NCBI RefSeq assembly: GCF_900102875.1
Contig: NZ_FNGH01000006.1
Location: 1 to 64,000, forward strand
Origin: Franzmannia pantelleriensis
GTDB taxonomy: Bacteria > Pseudomonadota > Gammaproteobacteria > Pseudomonadales > Halomonadaceae
Direction of reading: 5' to 3'
DNA: 64,000 nucleotides
Shown here in pieces: positions 53,149 through 63,375 of this stretch. The notes beneath the pieces were generated by a model. It was given only the letters and a program-made list of their open reading frames with translations. It was not told the DNA's origin and did not search any database. How positions within the stretch are numbered: position 1 is the stretch's first letter; each line of letters opens with the position of its first letter. Both the position numbers and the translations under genes were made by a program.

Positions 53149-53505
53149 ATGAGCATCCAGTATCACGACAGCAATACCCGCATGAGTCAGGCCGCCGTGC
53201 ACAACGGTACCGTCTACCTGGCCGGCCAGGTGCCGGACGATGCCAGCGCCGATATGCGCGGTCAGACCGAGCAGGTATTGGCCAAGATCGAGCGTCTGCT
53301 GGCCGCCGCCGGCTCCTCCAAGGAGCAGCTGCTCAGCGCCCAGATCTGGGTGACCAGCATGGCCGAGTTCGATCAGATGAATGCCGCCTGGGACGCCTGG
53401 GTCGTGCCCGGACGCCCGCCGGTGCGTGCTGCCGTCGAGGCCAAACTGGCCAAGCCCGAATGGAAGGTCGAGATCATGGTCACGGCGGCGATTCCGGAGG
53501 CGTAA
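53149..53505 (+). CDS. RidA/YjgF family enamine/imine deaminase
   Basis: A 118-residue RidA protein: VHNGTVYLAGQVPDDASADMRGQTEQVLAKIERLLAAAGSSKEQLLSAQIWVTSMAEF and a C-terminal RPPVRAAVEAKLAKPEWKVEIMVTAAI with the arginine (R of PPVRAAV) used for substrate carboxylate binding. It hydrolyses 2-enamine/imine intermediates to 2-oxoacids. It lies 1 bp before the cyclodeaminase-like gene, a direct hint that this operon makes imines. Confidence 0.9.
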   Translation: MSIQYHDSNTRMSQAAVHNGTVYLAGQVPDDASADMRGQTEQVLAKIERLLAAAGSSKEQLLSAQIWVTSMAEFDQMNAAWDAWVVPGRPPVRAAVEAKLAKPEWKVEIMVTAAIPEA

Positions 53506-53506
53506 C

Positions 53507-54448
53507 ATGCGCGTGGTATCGGCCGAAGAGGTAGCCGCGTCGCTGCCGTGGCAGGCGCTGGTGGAGCGCCTGGGGCAAACCTTTCGTGACGGTGTGGAAT
53601 CTCCGCCACGTCACCACCACGCCATGCAGCGCCCCGACGGAGAGGCGACGCTGCTGCTGATGCCGGCCTGGGAGAAGGCCGGCTACATCGGGGTCAAGAT
53701 GGTCAACGTCTTTCCCCAGAATGCCGACCATGGCCTGCCCGCTATCGCCGGGGTCTATCTGCTCAGCGAGGGGGCACACGGACGCCCGCTGGCGTGCCTT
53801 GACGGTAGCGAGCTGACCCGGCGACGCACCGCGGCGGCGTCGGCACTGGCGGCCCGCGAGCTGGCCCGTGACGATGCCGAGACCCTGCTGGTGGTGGGGA
53901 CCGGAAAGCTGGCACCGATGGTGATCGAGGCGCATGCCGCAGTACGCCCGATCAAGCGCGTGCGGATATGGGGGCGCAACGTCGACAAGGCCGAACGCTT
54001 GGCGGCCGAGTATGCCGGGCGCTTCGAGACCGCCGCGGTCACTGACCTCGAGGCGGCCACCCGCGAGGCGGATATCGTCAGCTGCGTAACGCTGTCGAGC
54101 GAGCCGCTGATCCGCGGCGCCTGGCTCACTCCCGGCACCCATCTCGACCTGATCGGCGCCTTTCGCCCGAGCATGCGCGAGACCGACGCCGACTGCCTGG
54201 CGCGCAGCGAGGTGTTCGTCGACACCTACGCCGGGGCCAAGGGCGAGGCGGGCGATATTCTCCAGGCCATCGACGAGGGGCGTTTCCAGCTCGATGCCAT
54301 CGGCGCCGAGCTGGCAGAGCTGCTGCGCGGTGAGAAGCCGGGGCGCAGCAGCGACCAGGCGATCACCCTGTTCAAGTCGGTGGGTGCTTCGCTGGAGGAC
54401 CTGGCGGCGGCCATTGAGGTATGGGAACAGCTCGAGGGGCGCGGATGA
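53507..54448 (+). CDS. ornithine cyclodeaminase/mu-crystallin family, probable cyclic imine reductase
   Basis: A 313-residue protein: MRVVSAEEVAASLPWQALVE, the substrate-contact YIGVKMVNVFPQN with Lys64, a Rossmann fold VVGTGKLAPMVIEAHAAVRPIKRVRIWGR, and HLDLIGAFRPSMRETD. Members are ornithine cyclodeaminases, or NAD(P)H reductases of pyrroline-2-carboxylate/piperideine-2-carboxylate (ketimine reductases). The reductase option fits the RidA and DadA-like neighbours better than cyclodeamination, but this is inference. Its stop overlaps the second HDAC start (ATGA). Confidence 0.85.
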   Translation: MRVVSAEEVAASLPWQALVERLGQTFRDGVESPPRHHHAMQRPDGEATLLLMPAWEKAGYIGVKMVNVFPQNADHGLPAIAGVYLLSEGAHGRPLACLDGSELTRRRTAAASALAARELARDDAETLLVVGTGKLAPMVIEAHAAVRPIKRVRIWGRNVDKAERLAAEYAGRFETAAVTDLEAATREADIVSCVTLSSEPLIRGAWLTPGTHLDLIGAFRPSMRETDADCLARSEVFVDTYAGAKGEAGDILQAIDEGRFQLDAIGAELAELLRGEKPGRSSDQAITLFKSVGASLEDLAAAIEVWEQLEGRG

Positions 54449-55548
54449 CGCGGCCCACCGGCTTCTTCTGGCATGAGCGCTGTTTCTGGCACGACCCCGG
54501 TGCGATCGGTGTGTTTTCTGCGCCGGGGGCGTTTCTGCAGCCGCAGCCGGCCTCGGAAAGCCCCGAGAGCAAGCGGCGTCTGAAGAACCTGCTCGAAGTC
54601 TCAGGATTGATCGATGAACTGGCGGTTCGCAAGCCGCTGCCAGCGAGCCGCCAGGACCTCGAGCATTTTCACACCGCTCGCTATCTCGACGCGCTGGAAC
54701 GCGGCGATGCTGCACGCGGCGGCGATGCCGGCGAGGCCGCGCCTTATTCGTACGGCAGTCTGGGGGCGGCCCGCCAAGCGGTGGGGTTGGCCATTGCCGC
54801 GGTCGACGCGGTGGCCAGCGGCGAGCTGACCAATGCCTATGCGCTGTGCCGGCCACCGGGGCACCACGCCGAGCCGGATCGCGGGCGTGGCTTCTGCCTG
54901 CTGGGCAATATCCCGGTGGCGGTGATGCGTGCCCGAGCCGAGGGACGACTCGGGCGGGTGGCGATTCTGGATTGGGATGTTCACCACGGCAACGGCCAGC
55001 AGGTTGCCTTCTACGACGATCCAGACGTGCTGACCATTTCGCTGCACCAGGCTGCCAATTACCCCCTCGAGAGTGGCGGTTTCGACGAGCGGGGTGTCGG
55101 GCCAGGGGTAGGCGCCAATCTCAATCTGCCGCTGCCGCCGGGCTGTGGGATCGGCGCCTACGACTACGCCATGCGTGAGTTAGTGGTGCCGGCCCTCGAG
55201 GCCTTTGCCCCCGAGCTGATCGTGGTGGCGTGTGGCTATGACGCCGGCGCCAAGGATCCGCTGGGCAAGATGCTGCTCAACAGTGCAGCCTTCGCGGCGA
55301 TGACGAACCAGGTCATGGCGGTGGCAGGTCGCGTCTGCGAGGGGCGCCTGGTGATGGCTCACGAAGGGGGCTATTCGGAAGGCTATGTGCCGCTGTGCGG
55401 GCATGCCGTGATCCAGACGCTGGCCGGCAGCCGGATCGGCGTGGCCGACCCGCAGAATGACGAAATCGCCGCCTGGGGGTATCAGGCGCTCCAACCTCAC
55501 CAGCAGGCGCTGATCGACGACTGGCGGCGCCAGGCGATAACGCAGTAG
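54445..55548 (+). CDS. HDAC-superfamily deacetylase (class II HDAH-like), second copy
   Basis: A 367-residue deacetylase. ALCRPPGHHAEPDRGRGFCLLGN (His140, His141), DWDVHHGNGQQ (Asp178, His180), CGYDAGAKDPLG (Asp266) and HEGGYSEGY (Tyr310) give the complete zinc site and Tyr. The N-terminus FFWHERCFWHDPG is typical of bacterial class II HDAH-like enzymes. It is not an obvious recent duplicate of 52058-53092; two different deacetylases in one operon suggest two acyl substrates or steps. The ATGA overlap with the cyclodeaminase-like gene supports co-translation. Confidence 0.88.
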   Translation: MTRPTGFFWHERCFWHDPGAIGVFSAPGAFLQPQPASESPESKRRLKNLLEVSGLIDELAVRKPLPASRQDLEHFHTARYLDALERGDAARGGDAGEAAPYSYGSLGAARQAVGLAIAAVDAVASGELTNAYALCRPPGHHAEPDRGRGFCLLGNIPVAVMRARAEGRLGRVAILDWDVHHGNGQQVAFYDDPDVLTISLHQAANYPLESGGFDERGVGPGVGANLNLPLPPGCGIGAYDYAMRELVVPALEAFAPELIVVACGYDAGAKDPLGKMLLNSAAFAAMTNQVMAVAGRVCEGRLVMAHEGGYSEGYVPLCGHAVIQTLAGSRIGVADPQNDEIAAWGYQALQPHQQALIDDWRRQAITQ

Positions 55549-55601
55549 GCTGGTGGCAGCAAGGCATATCACTATAACAACCAGTGTCGGGGAGAGACGT
55601 C

Positions 55602-56876
55602 GTGGAGATTGCGGTGATCGGAGCCGGGGTGGTGGGTGTGACCACCGCGCACGCGCTGCAGCAGCGCGGTCACCGGGTCACGGTGGTAGAGAGTCACGCT
55701 GCCGCCGGGCTCGAAACCAGCCGCGCCAATGCCGGCCAACGCAGCTATGGCTATGTTTACCCCTGGGCCTCGCCGGCCATGCTCAAGAAGGCCTTGCCGT
55801 GGTTGGTCAAGCGTGACGGGCCACTCAAGCTGCAGCTGCCGCCATCGCGGGATACCCTGCGCTTTCTGGCGGCGACCTGGCGGTTTGCCCAGGCGCCCGG
55901 CCTGTTCGAGGCCAACAAGCGTGCCATGCTGCGCCTTGGTGCCTACAGTCGGCAATGTTTCCAGGCCCTGGAAGACGATGCGACGCTGGCCTTCGACGGT
56001 GGCCACGGCGGACTGATCGATCTCGCCAGCGACGTCGAGTCGCTCAAGGGGCTGCAGGTCAACGCTGGGCTGCTGGACGAGATGGGTATCGAGCATCAGT
56101 TGCTGACCGCCGCTGAGGTTGCCGAGCACGAGCCGGCCCTTGCCCACAGCCAGCCGCTGGTGGGGGGGATCTGGTTGCCTGGTGACGGCACCGGCGACTG
56201 CTACCGTTTCACCCAGGCGCTGGCGGCGGTCTGCCAGGCCCGCGGGGTACGCTTCCTGTTCGATACCCAGGTGACCGGCGCGCAGCGTGATCAGGGGGGG
56301 CATCTGCGAGCGCTGACGCTGGCCGCCAACGACGGCGAGGCGCTTGAGCCGTTGGCCGCCGACGCCTTCGTGCTCTGCGCCGGTACTGCCTCGCATCGAC
56401 TCGGGGAGCTGTTTGGTGCCCGCCTGCCGATCTATCCGGTCAAGGGGTATTCGCTCACCATGCCGCTGCGCGATGCGTCGCGGGCACCCCGCTCGACGGT
56501 GATCGATGATCGCCATAAAGTCGTGGTTACGCGGCTTGGCGAGCGTCTACGGGTCACCGGCTTTGTCGAGCTGGCGGGGCATGATCGTGAGATCCCGAGC
56601 CAGCGGCTGGCGACGCTGCGTCACGCCTTGGCGTCGCGTTTCGACGGGGCCGCCGATTTCGATGCCGCAGAGCCTTGGACCGGGTTCCGACCGATGACCC
56701 CGGACGGGCCGCCGGTGATCGGCGAAGGCAAGCGCAACAACCTGTTTCTCAATACTGGCCACGGCACCTTCGGCTGGACGCTTTCAGCGGCCAGCGCCCA
56801 GTTGATCGCCCAACTGATCGATGGCGATAAACCGGCGCTGGCACTTGAGGCGTTTCGCCCCGGGCGCTTCGGCTAA
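55602..56876 (+). CDS. FAD-dependent D-amino acid dehydrogenase, DadA-like
   Basis: A 424-residue DAO-family flavoprotein. Dinucleotide motif AVIGAGVVGVTTAHAL at the N-terminus, ANAGQRSYGYVYPWASPAMLKKALPWL characteristic of DadA, and C-terminal EPWTGFRPMTPDGPPVIGEGKRNNLFLNTGHGTFGWTLS. DadA oxidises D-amino acids to 2-oxo acids through imines. I prefer GTG 55602 (GGGGAGAG six bases before) over GTG 55584. It lies 53 bp after the second deacetylase gene. Confidence 0.87.
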   Translation: MEIAVIGAGVVGVTTAHALQQRGHRVTVVESHAAAGLETSRANAGQRSYGYVYPWASPAMLKKALPWLVKRDGPLKLQLPPSRDTLRFLAATWRFAQAPGLFEANKRAMLRLGAYSRQCFQALEDDATLAFDGGHGGLIDLASDVESLKGLQVNAGLLDEMGIEHQLLTAAEVAEHEPALAHSQPLVGGIWLPGDGTGDCYRFTQALAAVCQARGVRFLFDTQVTGAQRDQGGHLRALTLAANDGEALEPLAADAFVLCAGTASHRLGELFGARLPIYPVKGYSLTMPLRDASRAPRSTVIDDRHKVVVTRLGERLRVTGFVELAGHDREIPSQRLATLRHALASRFDGAADFDAAEPWTGFRPMTPDGPPVIGEGKRNNLFLNTGHGTFGWTLSAASAQLIAQLIDGDKPALALEAFRPGRFG

Positions 56877-56905
56877 CGGCTCATTCATTTGGCAAGGACG
56901 CGACC

Positions 56906-57877
56906 ATGACGCCCCTTTACGACCGCGACGGATGGATCTGGCAGGACGGTGAATGGTTGGCCTGGCGCGAGGCTACTACCCATCTGTTGAGCCACACCCT
57001 GCACTACGGCATGGGCTGCTTCGAGGGCGTGCGCGCCTACGCAGGCGCAAAGGGGACCCATCTGTTCCGGGCCGCCGAGCATACGCGCCGTCTGCTGGAC
57101 AGCGCCCACTCGCTGGATATGCCGCTGGCCTGGGACGCCGCAACGCTGATCGAGGCACAGCGCGAGTGTCTGCAACGCAACCAGCTCAGCAATGCCTACC
57201 TGAAGCCGACGGTGTTCTTTGGCGCCGAGGGATTGGGGTTGCGTGCCAAGGGCTTGACCACCCACGTGATGATCGCCGCCTGGGATCTTGGCGACTACCT
57301 CGACCCGCGCGCTGCGCGCGTCGGTCTGCGGGCGTTGACCTCCTCCTGGGCACGCCACCACGTCAATATCAGCCTGTGTCGCGCCAAGACCAACGGCCAC
57401 TACGTCAACTCGATTCTGGCGCTGAATACCGCGGTCAAGGCGGGCTTCGACGAGACCATCATGCTCGACCCGGAGGGTTATGTCGCCGAGGCCTCCGCGG
57501 CCAATGTCTTCCTGCTGCGCGATGGCGTACTGCACACCCCGGAGGTCACCTCCTGCCTGCAGGGCATCACCCGCGACAGCGTGATTCAGCTGGCGCGCCG
57601 CGAGCTGGGCCTGGAGGTAGGCGAGCGGCGCATCACCCGCGACGAGCTATATACCGCCGACGAGGCCTTTCTCACCGGTACCGCTGCGGAGATCCTGCCG
57701 CTGCGTGAGCTCGACGGACGGCGCATTGGCGCCCGTGGCGCCGATGCCAACCAGGCCCTTGAGGAGATCGACCCGGAGAGCGTGACGGCGCGCCTGCAGG
57801 GGCTCTATCGACGCCTTACGCGGGGCGAGCTGGCTGGCTACGAGGCGTGGCTGACACCGGTCACACAGAGCCAGTAG
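56906..57877 (+). CDS. ilvE: branched-chain amino acid aminotransferase-like (class IV PLP)
   Basis: A 323-residue fold-type IV aminotransferase: YGMGCFEGVRAYAGAKGTHLFR, the PLP lysine in CRAKTNGHYVNSILALNTA (Lys161), and EASAANVFLLRDGVLHTPEVTSCLQGITRDSVI. Length and motifs fit IlvE. Its location at the end of the deacetylase operon, 29 bp after DadA-like, raises the chance that it works in that pathway (or on another amino acid); the biosynthetic role cannot be excluded. A terminator follows. Confidence 0.85.
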   Translation: MTPLYDRDGWIWQDGEWLAWREATTHLLSHTLHYGMGCFEGVRAYAGAKGTHLFRAAEHTRRLLDSAHSLDMPLAWDAATLIEAQRECLQRNQLSNAYLKPTVFFGAEGLGLRAKGLTTHVMIAAWDLGDYLDPRAARVGLRALTSSWARHHVNISLCRAKTNGHYVNSILALNTAVKAGFDETIMLDPEGYVAEASAANVFLLRDGVLHTPEVTSCLQGITRDSVIQLARRELGLEVGERRITRDELYTADEAFLTGTAAEILPLRELDGRRIGARGADANQALEEIDPESVTARLQGLYRRLTRGELAGYEAWLTPVTQSQ

Positions 57878-57890
57878 CCGTCCAAAGAAA

Positions 57891-57919
57891 ACGCCATGAA
57901 GCCCGACGCTTCATGGCGT
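57891..57919. terminator. terminator after the aminotransferase
   Basis: ACGCCATGAAGC / GCTTCATGGCGT, a perfect 12-bp stem with a CCGAC loop, then ATTCCC. The stem is preceded by AAAGAAA, so it may also act for the minus strand. It ends the long plus-strand run; a second hairpin GGCACC-GTCCG-GGTGCC follows near 57.94 kb. Confidence 0.65.
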
Positions 57920-58062
57920 ATTCCCTCCTCCCTGGGCACCGTCCGGGTGCCATGGCCGTGGCCATTTCCTGTTGGCGCTCCCTGCGCCGTCGCATCCTTG
58001 ACGAGGTAGAAGCAGTGTCCGTTGCGCCCACCCAACCCGTTATAGGCCGGTTAGATGACAGT

Positions 58063-58833
58063 CTAGTCACGATTGCGTGAACTTGCCTTGTCACTGAGCA
58101 AGTCAGCGGGCAAATGCTGCTCCAGTGCGCTGAGCAGGCCACGTAGCAGCGAAAGCTCGCGACGCGAGGGTTGGGCGCGGGCGAATAGCGCTTGCAGCTG
58201 CTGCTCAGTGTTGGCATGGGGCTGGGTCAGGAAACCGCTGGTGGTCATGACCCGCGAGAGATGCGCCTGAAAATGGCCGACTTGCTCGCGGGTCGGTAGC
58301 GCAGCCTGAGGCGGAAGCTGGTAGCGATAATCTCCCGCAGGATGGCGCCGCCAGGCGCGATGCACCTCATAGGCCAGCACCTGCACCGCTTGGGAGAGAT
58401 TGAGGATGCCGTAGTCAGGATTGGCCGGGATGCTGACCTGATGACTGCATAGCCGAATCTCGCCGTTGGTCAGCCCCGAGCGCTCGCGGCCGAAGACCAG
58501 TGCTACCGGCGCCTGGCGAGCGTGCTCAACCACTGCCCCGGCCATGGCGTCGGGTTCATCGTAGTGGGGGAGCGGCAGGCTGCGCAGACGGGCGCTGGCA
58601 CCGACCACCTGTACGCAGTCGCCAAGCGTTTCGCTCAGCTCGTCGACCACCCGGGCGCCGTCGAGTACATCCTCGGCGCCTGCGGCCAGCCGCGAAGCGT
58701 CCGGGTCGGGGTAGCAGCGCGGCCGGACCAGCACCAGGTCGCTTAGCCCCATGGTCTTCATGGCGCGGGCGGCCTGGCCGATGTTGCCGGGATGAAAGGT
58801 CTGGACGAGGACGATGCGGATATTGGAGAGCAT
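58063..58833 (-). CDS. trmJ: tRNA (cytidine/uridine-2'-O-)-methyltransferase TrmJ
   Basis: A 256-residue SPOUT methyltransferase. The N-terminal IRIVLVQTFHPGNIGQAARAMKTMGLSDLVLVRPRCYPDPDASRLAAGAEDVLDGARV matches TrmJ, and ALVFGRERSGLTNGEIRLCSHQVSIPANPDYGILNLSQAVQVLAYEV is the trefoil-knot SAM site. It methylates position 32 of certain tRNAs. The start MLSNIRIV is where homology begins; the upstream open frame is not used. Confidence 0.92.
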   Translation of the reverse strand: MLSNIRIVLVQTFHPGNIGQAARAMKTMGLSDLVLVRPRCYPDPDASRLAAGAEDVLDGARVVDELSETLGDCVQVVGASARLRSLPLPHYDEPDAMAGAVVEHARQAPVALVFGRERSGLTNGEIRLCSHQVSIPANPDYGILNLSQAVQVLAYEVHRAWRRHPAGDYRYQLPPQAALPTREQVGHFQAHLSRVMTTSGFLTQPHANTEQQLQALFARAQPSRRELSLLRGLLSALEQHLPADLLSDKASSRNRD

Positions 58834-58835
58834 GG

Positions 58836-58920
58836 AAGACAAGACGTTAGAGGGAAGATTAAAGACCGGCACTTCGTGCCTGAAAGACGTCATTCTACAC
58901 TGCTTGGTCTTCCTACTTCC
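58836..58920. repeat. dispersed intergenic element, second copy (GGCACTTCGTGCC core)
   Basis: GGCAC-TTC-GTGCC at 58868-58880, flanked by TTAGAGGGAAGA before and CTTCCTACTTCCC after. It shares these parts with the element at 7657-7733, but the arms are more diverged. It lies in the trmJ-groEL gap. Confidence 0.45.
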
Positions 58921-58932
58921 CACAAAATAAAA

Positions 58933-58956
58933 CCCCGCCGGCTGTCACCGGCGGGG
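58933..58956 (-). terminator. rho-independent terminator of groEL
   Basis: CCCCGCCGG / CCGGCGGGG, a 9-bp stem with a 6-base loop. Read on the minus strand it is followed by TTTTATTTT, a good intrinsic terminator 36 bp after the groEL stop. Confidence 0.85.
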
Positions 58957-58991
58957 TCTGTCTCAGGCAGTGCCTGGGGCGGGGGGCTGGC

Positions 58992-60644
<1,653 letters not shown>

Positions 60645-60691
60645 CTAATCTGAGTTCGTGAATCTAGCGCAGTGCAGTAACGGGTATGGGC

Positions 60692-60985
60692 TTAGCCTTC
60701 AACCACGGCGAGAATGTCGGACTCGCTCATGATCAGGACTTCTTCGCCGTCGATCTTCTGCTTCTCGACGCCAAAGCCATCCTTGAAGATCACCGTGTCG
60801 CCGACCTTGACGTCCAGCGGACGCACTTCGCCGTTGTCGAGAATCCGGCCGTTACCGACGGCGAGGATTTCGCCACGAGTCGGCTTTTCCTGGGCATTGC
60901 CCGGGAGCACGATGCCGCCAGCAGTTTTCTGTTCTTCTTCGACGCGACGGACGACGACGCGATCGTGCAAGGGACGGATGTTCAT
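60692..60985 (-). CDS. groS: co-chaperonin GroES
   Basis: A 97-residue GroES, full length: [43 protein letters not shown] with the mobile loop ([11 protein letters not shown]), and [30 protein letters not shown]. Ribosome site GGAGAAC lies before the ATG. It is the first gene of the groES-groEL operon. Confidence 0.97.
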   Translation of the reverse strand: MNIRPLHDRVVVRRVEEEQKTAGGIVLPGNAQEKPTRGEILAVGNGRILDNGEVRPLDVKVGDTVIFKDGFGVEKQKIDGEEVLIMSESDILAVVEG

Positions 60986-61135
60986 TGCTCACGTTCTCCT
61001 GATGGTTTGCTGTGTCGTGATTGTGCACGACGGGTCCATAACAGCTCCGGAAGCGAACTCCCGGGAAGGCGGATGCCTTCATGTCATTGGTGCCGAGGTG
61101 GCCTCGGCAACCGAAGCTCGGCTACTAGCCCCAAC

Positions 61136-61162
61136 AGTGGGGGCTGGAGGAAGCCTTTCAAG
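61136..61162 (-). promoter_or_regulatory. sigma32-type heat-shock promoter of groES-groEL
   Basis: On the minus strand CTTGAAA (61162-61156), 13 bp, then CCCCCACT (61143-61136). This fits the consensus CTTGAAA-N11-16-CCCCATNT. It lies about 150 bp before the groES start. The untranslated leader can form an AGCCCC/GGGGCT hairpin near the -10 region. No CIRCE element is visible. Confidence 0.7.
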
Positions 61163-61197
61163 GCCGCCAAGAAAAAAAATTTACGTTTATCAGCCAC

Positions 61198-61716
61198 TCA
61201 GCGGCGAGCGTCGTCGCGGCTGATGAAATCGCCTTCGATAGGGCCCTGAGTGCTGCCGGTATCGCCGTTCCGATGTGGCTGCCAATCGTCGCTCGGGCGC
61301 TGTCCCGCGGCCTGGTGCCAGTCATCGGGACGCGGTCCCGGCTGCTGCTGAAAGCTGAAGCCGCGAGCCTTGACGCCGACCCGCCCGAAGGCCCGACCAA
61401 GCAGCTGGCGGGTGCCGGGAATCAGGCACATGAATCCCAGCGCATCGGAGACGAAACCGGGGGCCACCAGCAGGGCGCCGCCGAAGATCAAGGCCGCGCC
61501 GGTGATCAGTTCCGCGGAGGGGAGTTCTCCCTGTGCGAAGCGCTGTTGGGCGCGCTGTAGAGTGGCAACGCCCTGGCGCCGTACCAGATGTAGCCCGATG
61601 AAGCCGGTGGCGAGTACCAGCAACAGGGTGGTGAGCAGACCGATCTGGCTGCCCACCGAAAACAGGATGACGAAATCGAGCAGGGCGAAGAGGGTAAAGA
61701 GCAACAGGAAGGGCAT
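61198..61716 (-). CDS. fxsA: FxsA family membrane protein
   Basis: A 172-residue inner-membrane protein: LFTLFALLDFVILFSVGSQIGLLTTLLLVLATGFIGLHLVRRQGVATLQRAQ at the N-terminus, then ITGAALIFGGALLVAPGFVSDALGFMCLIPGTRQLL, and a polar disordered tail. E. coli FxsA alleviates phage T7 exclusion by F plasmid. The position upstream of groES is the conserved gamma-proteobacterial order. The start MPFLLLF has AGGAG upstream. Confidence 0.9.
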   Translation of the reverse strand: MPFLLLFTLFALLDFVILFSVGSQIGLLTTLLLVLATGFIGLHLVRRQGVATLQRAQQRFAQGELPSAELITGAALIFGGALLVAPGFVSDALGFMCLIPGTRQLLGRAFGRVGVKARGFSFQQQPGPRPDDWHQAAGQRPSDDWQPHRNGDTGSTQGPIEGDFISRDDARR

Positions 61717-61986
61717 GATGACTCCTGGTGTAGTTTGATCCTGATATGGAGGTGGCACAGGCGTTTTCAAGTCGAGTGGCAGCTTGGCCGATAACCGGGG
61801 GAGGCGGCGTCGTTTGCGGGCCTTCGCCGATGGTTGGCTGGGCGAAGTCGGCGACTCGTGCTAGGGTACTTTATGTTGCGATGCACAACGGCATCGGTCA
61901 CCTCGGGCCGGGCATGACGAGTGGCGGCGCGAGCGCGCATTTAGCGAGAGGGTCAGGCGCACTGGCCCCATCAGGAGATATCCATC

Positions 61987-62748
61987 ATGCAGTGGAACGA
62001 TTCGGTAGTGGCGATTACCGGCGGGGCGCGAGGACTTGGCCTGGCCATGGCCGCGGTACTGGGGCGCAAGGGCGCACGGATCGCCTTGCTCGATCTCGAA
62101 CGCGAGGCACTCGACAATGCGGCCAACGCGCTGCTTGATCAGGGCGTGCAGGCGACCGGCTTCGTGGTCGACGTGGCCGACGAAACCTCAGTGCGCCAAG
62201 CCTTTGCCGATATTGCCGCACAGTTGGGCCCGGTCAGCGGGCTGGTCAATAACGCCGGTATCACCCGCGACGGCCTGCTGGTCAAGGCTCGCGACGGCAA
62301 GGTGGAAAGTACCCTGTCGCTGGAGCAGTGGCGCCAGGTGATCGATGTCAACCTGACCGGGGTGTTCCTGTGTGGTCGTGAGGCGGCCAGTCAGATGGTC
62401 GAGGCCGGTCAAGGCGGGGTCATCGTCAACATCTCGAGCATTTCCCGCGCCGGCAACATGGGCCAGAGCAACTACTCGGCGGCCAAGGCCGGGGTCGCCT
62501 CGTTGACCGTCACCTGGGCCAAGGAGCTGGCGCGTCACGGTATTCGCGTCGGTGCCGTGGCGCCGGGGTTCATCGAGACCGAGATGACCTCAGCCATCCG
62601 GCCTGACGTGCTGGAGAAGATCACCAAGGGGGTTCCGCTAGGGAGCCTGGGGCAGCCGGAAGATATCGCCGAGAGCGTCGCGTTCATCTTCGATAACGCT
62701 TACTTCACAGGGCGGGTGATCGAGTGCGATGGCGGCTTGCGGATCTAG
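61987..62748 (+). CDS. FabG-like SDR (3-oxoacyl-ACP reductase family)
   Basis: A 253-residue [32 protein letters not shown] (cofactor motif), [50 protein letters not shown] (Ser, Tyr, Lys) and [11 protein letters not shown]. It resembles FabG but is not in a fatty-acid gene cluster, so it may reduce another ketone. Ribosome site GGAGAT precedes ATG 61987. It is separated from fxsA by a 270-bp divergent gap with no gene. Confidence 0.82.
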   Translation: MQWNDSVVAITGGARGLGLAMAAVLGRKGARIALLDLEREALDNAANALLDQGVQATGFVVDVADETSVRQAFADIAAQLGPVSGLVNNAGITRDGLLVKARDGKVESTLSLEQWRQVIDVNLTGVFLCGREAASQMVEAGQGGVIVNISSISRAGNMGQSNYSAAKAGVASLTVTWAKELARHGIRVGAVAPGFIETEMTSAIRPDVLEKITKGVPLGSLGQPEDIAESVAFIFDNAYFTGRVIECDGGLRI

Positions 62749-62770
62749 CCTGATGTTTGCCATCAAGAAG

Positions 62771-62797
62771 CCGGGCGCCCCAGATAGGGCCGCCCGG
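62771..62797. terminator. probable terminator after the FabG-like gene
   Basis: CCGGGCGCCC / GGGCCGCCCGG form a GC-rich hairpin in the convergent gap to the ComEA-like gene. There is no T-tract, so confidence is moderate. Confidence 0.4.
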
Positions 62798-62871
62798 TGA
62801 GCTCAGCAGGGTGGGAGGGAGAAAGTCGAGCTCCAAGGCCGGACACACCGGTTAGGTCTTCGCGGTACCTG

Positions 62872-63138
62872 TCAGAAGCTGACCTGGTCGCGGAAACCGT
62901 CTATCGTAGTGGCGCCGATGCCGCTGACTCGGGTCATGTCATCAGCGCTCTCGAAGGGGCCGTTGGCTTCACGCTCTTCCACGATCGCCTGGGCGCGGGT
63001 TTCCCCGATGCCCGGCAACTCTTGCAGCAATTCCGCGTCGGCGGTGTTGACGTCGATGGGGGCCATGTCCTGAGCCAGGGCGGGTAGGGCAAACGTCAGC
63101 AGCAGGCTGAACGCGAGTGCCTTGAAGAGTCCTTGCAT
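62872..63138 (-). CDS. ComEA-like helix-hairpin-helix protein
   Basis: An 88-residue secreted protein with a signal peptide (MQGLFKALAFSLLLTFALPA, cleavage after ALA). The mature part is a single HhH DNA-binding domain: IDVNTADAELLQELPGIGETRAQAIVEEREANGPFESADDMTRVSGIGATTI. Short ComEA forms in gammaproteobacteria bind incoming DNA in the periplasm. It stands alone; no other competence genes are visible nearby except the distant TfoX-N gene. Confidence 0.85.
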   Translation of the reverse strand: MQGLFKALAFSLLLTFALPALAQDMAPIDVNTADAELLQELPGIGETRAQAIVEEREANGPFESADDMTRVSGIGATTIDGFRDQVSF

Positions 63139-63375
63139 GTCGTACTCCTTCTACAGGTATCGAGTGGGTCGTCGCCGCCGGGCGATGATTCTGCCTGGGC
63201 CCTGCGTGCTCCTTAACCATAGGCGGGGGTGAGGACGTTGTGGTGTGAGTCATTTCGCCATTTCCTGTAAGACTTATATAACACGTGATGACAGCCATGG
63301 CTTACCCGCGATAGCTCCCATTGGGCTGATATACTGAGGCCATATTCATCAGCCCGGCCGGAGCCCTACTCGAGC

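Noticed and set aside
49145-57877. Known ectoine degradation cluster (doe/eut genes)
   Set aside because: A TRAP system and an OCD-family gene are present, but no DoeA ectoine hydrolase, DoeB/AstE-type deacetylase or AsnC-type DoeX is seen; the deacetylases belong to the HDAC superfamily.
60986-61197. CIRCE operator before groES
   Set aside because: The TTAGCACTC-N9-GAGTGCTAA palindrome is absent; a sigma32-type promoter is present instead.
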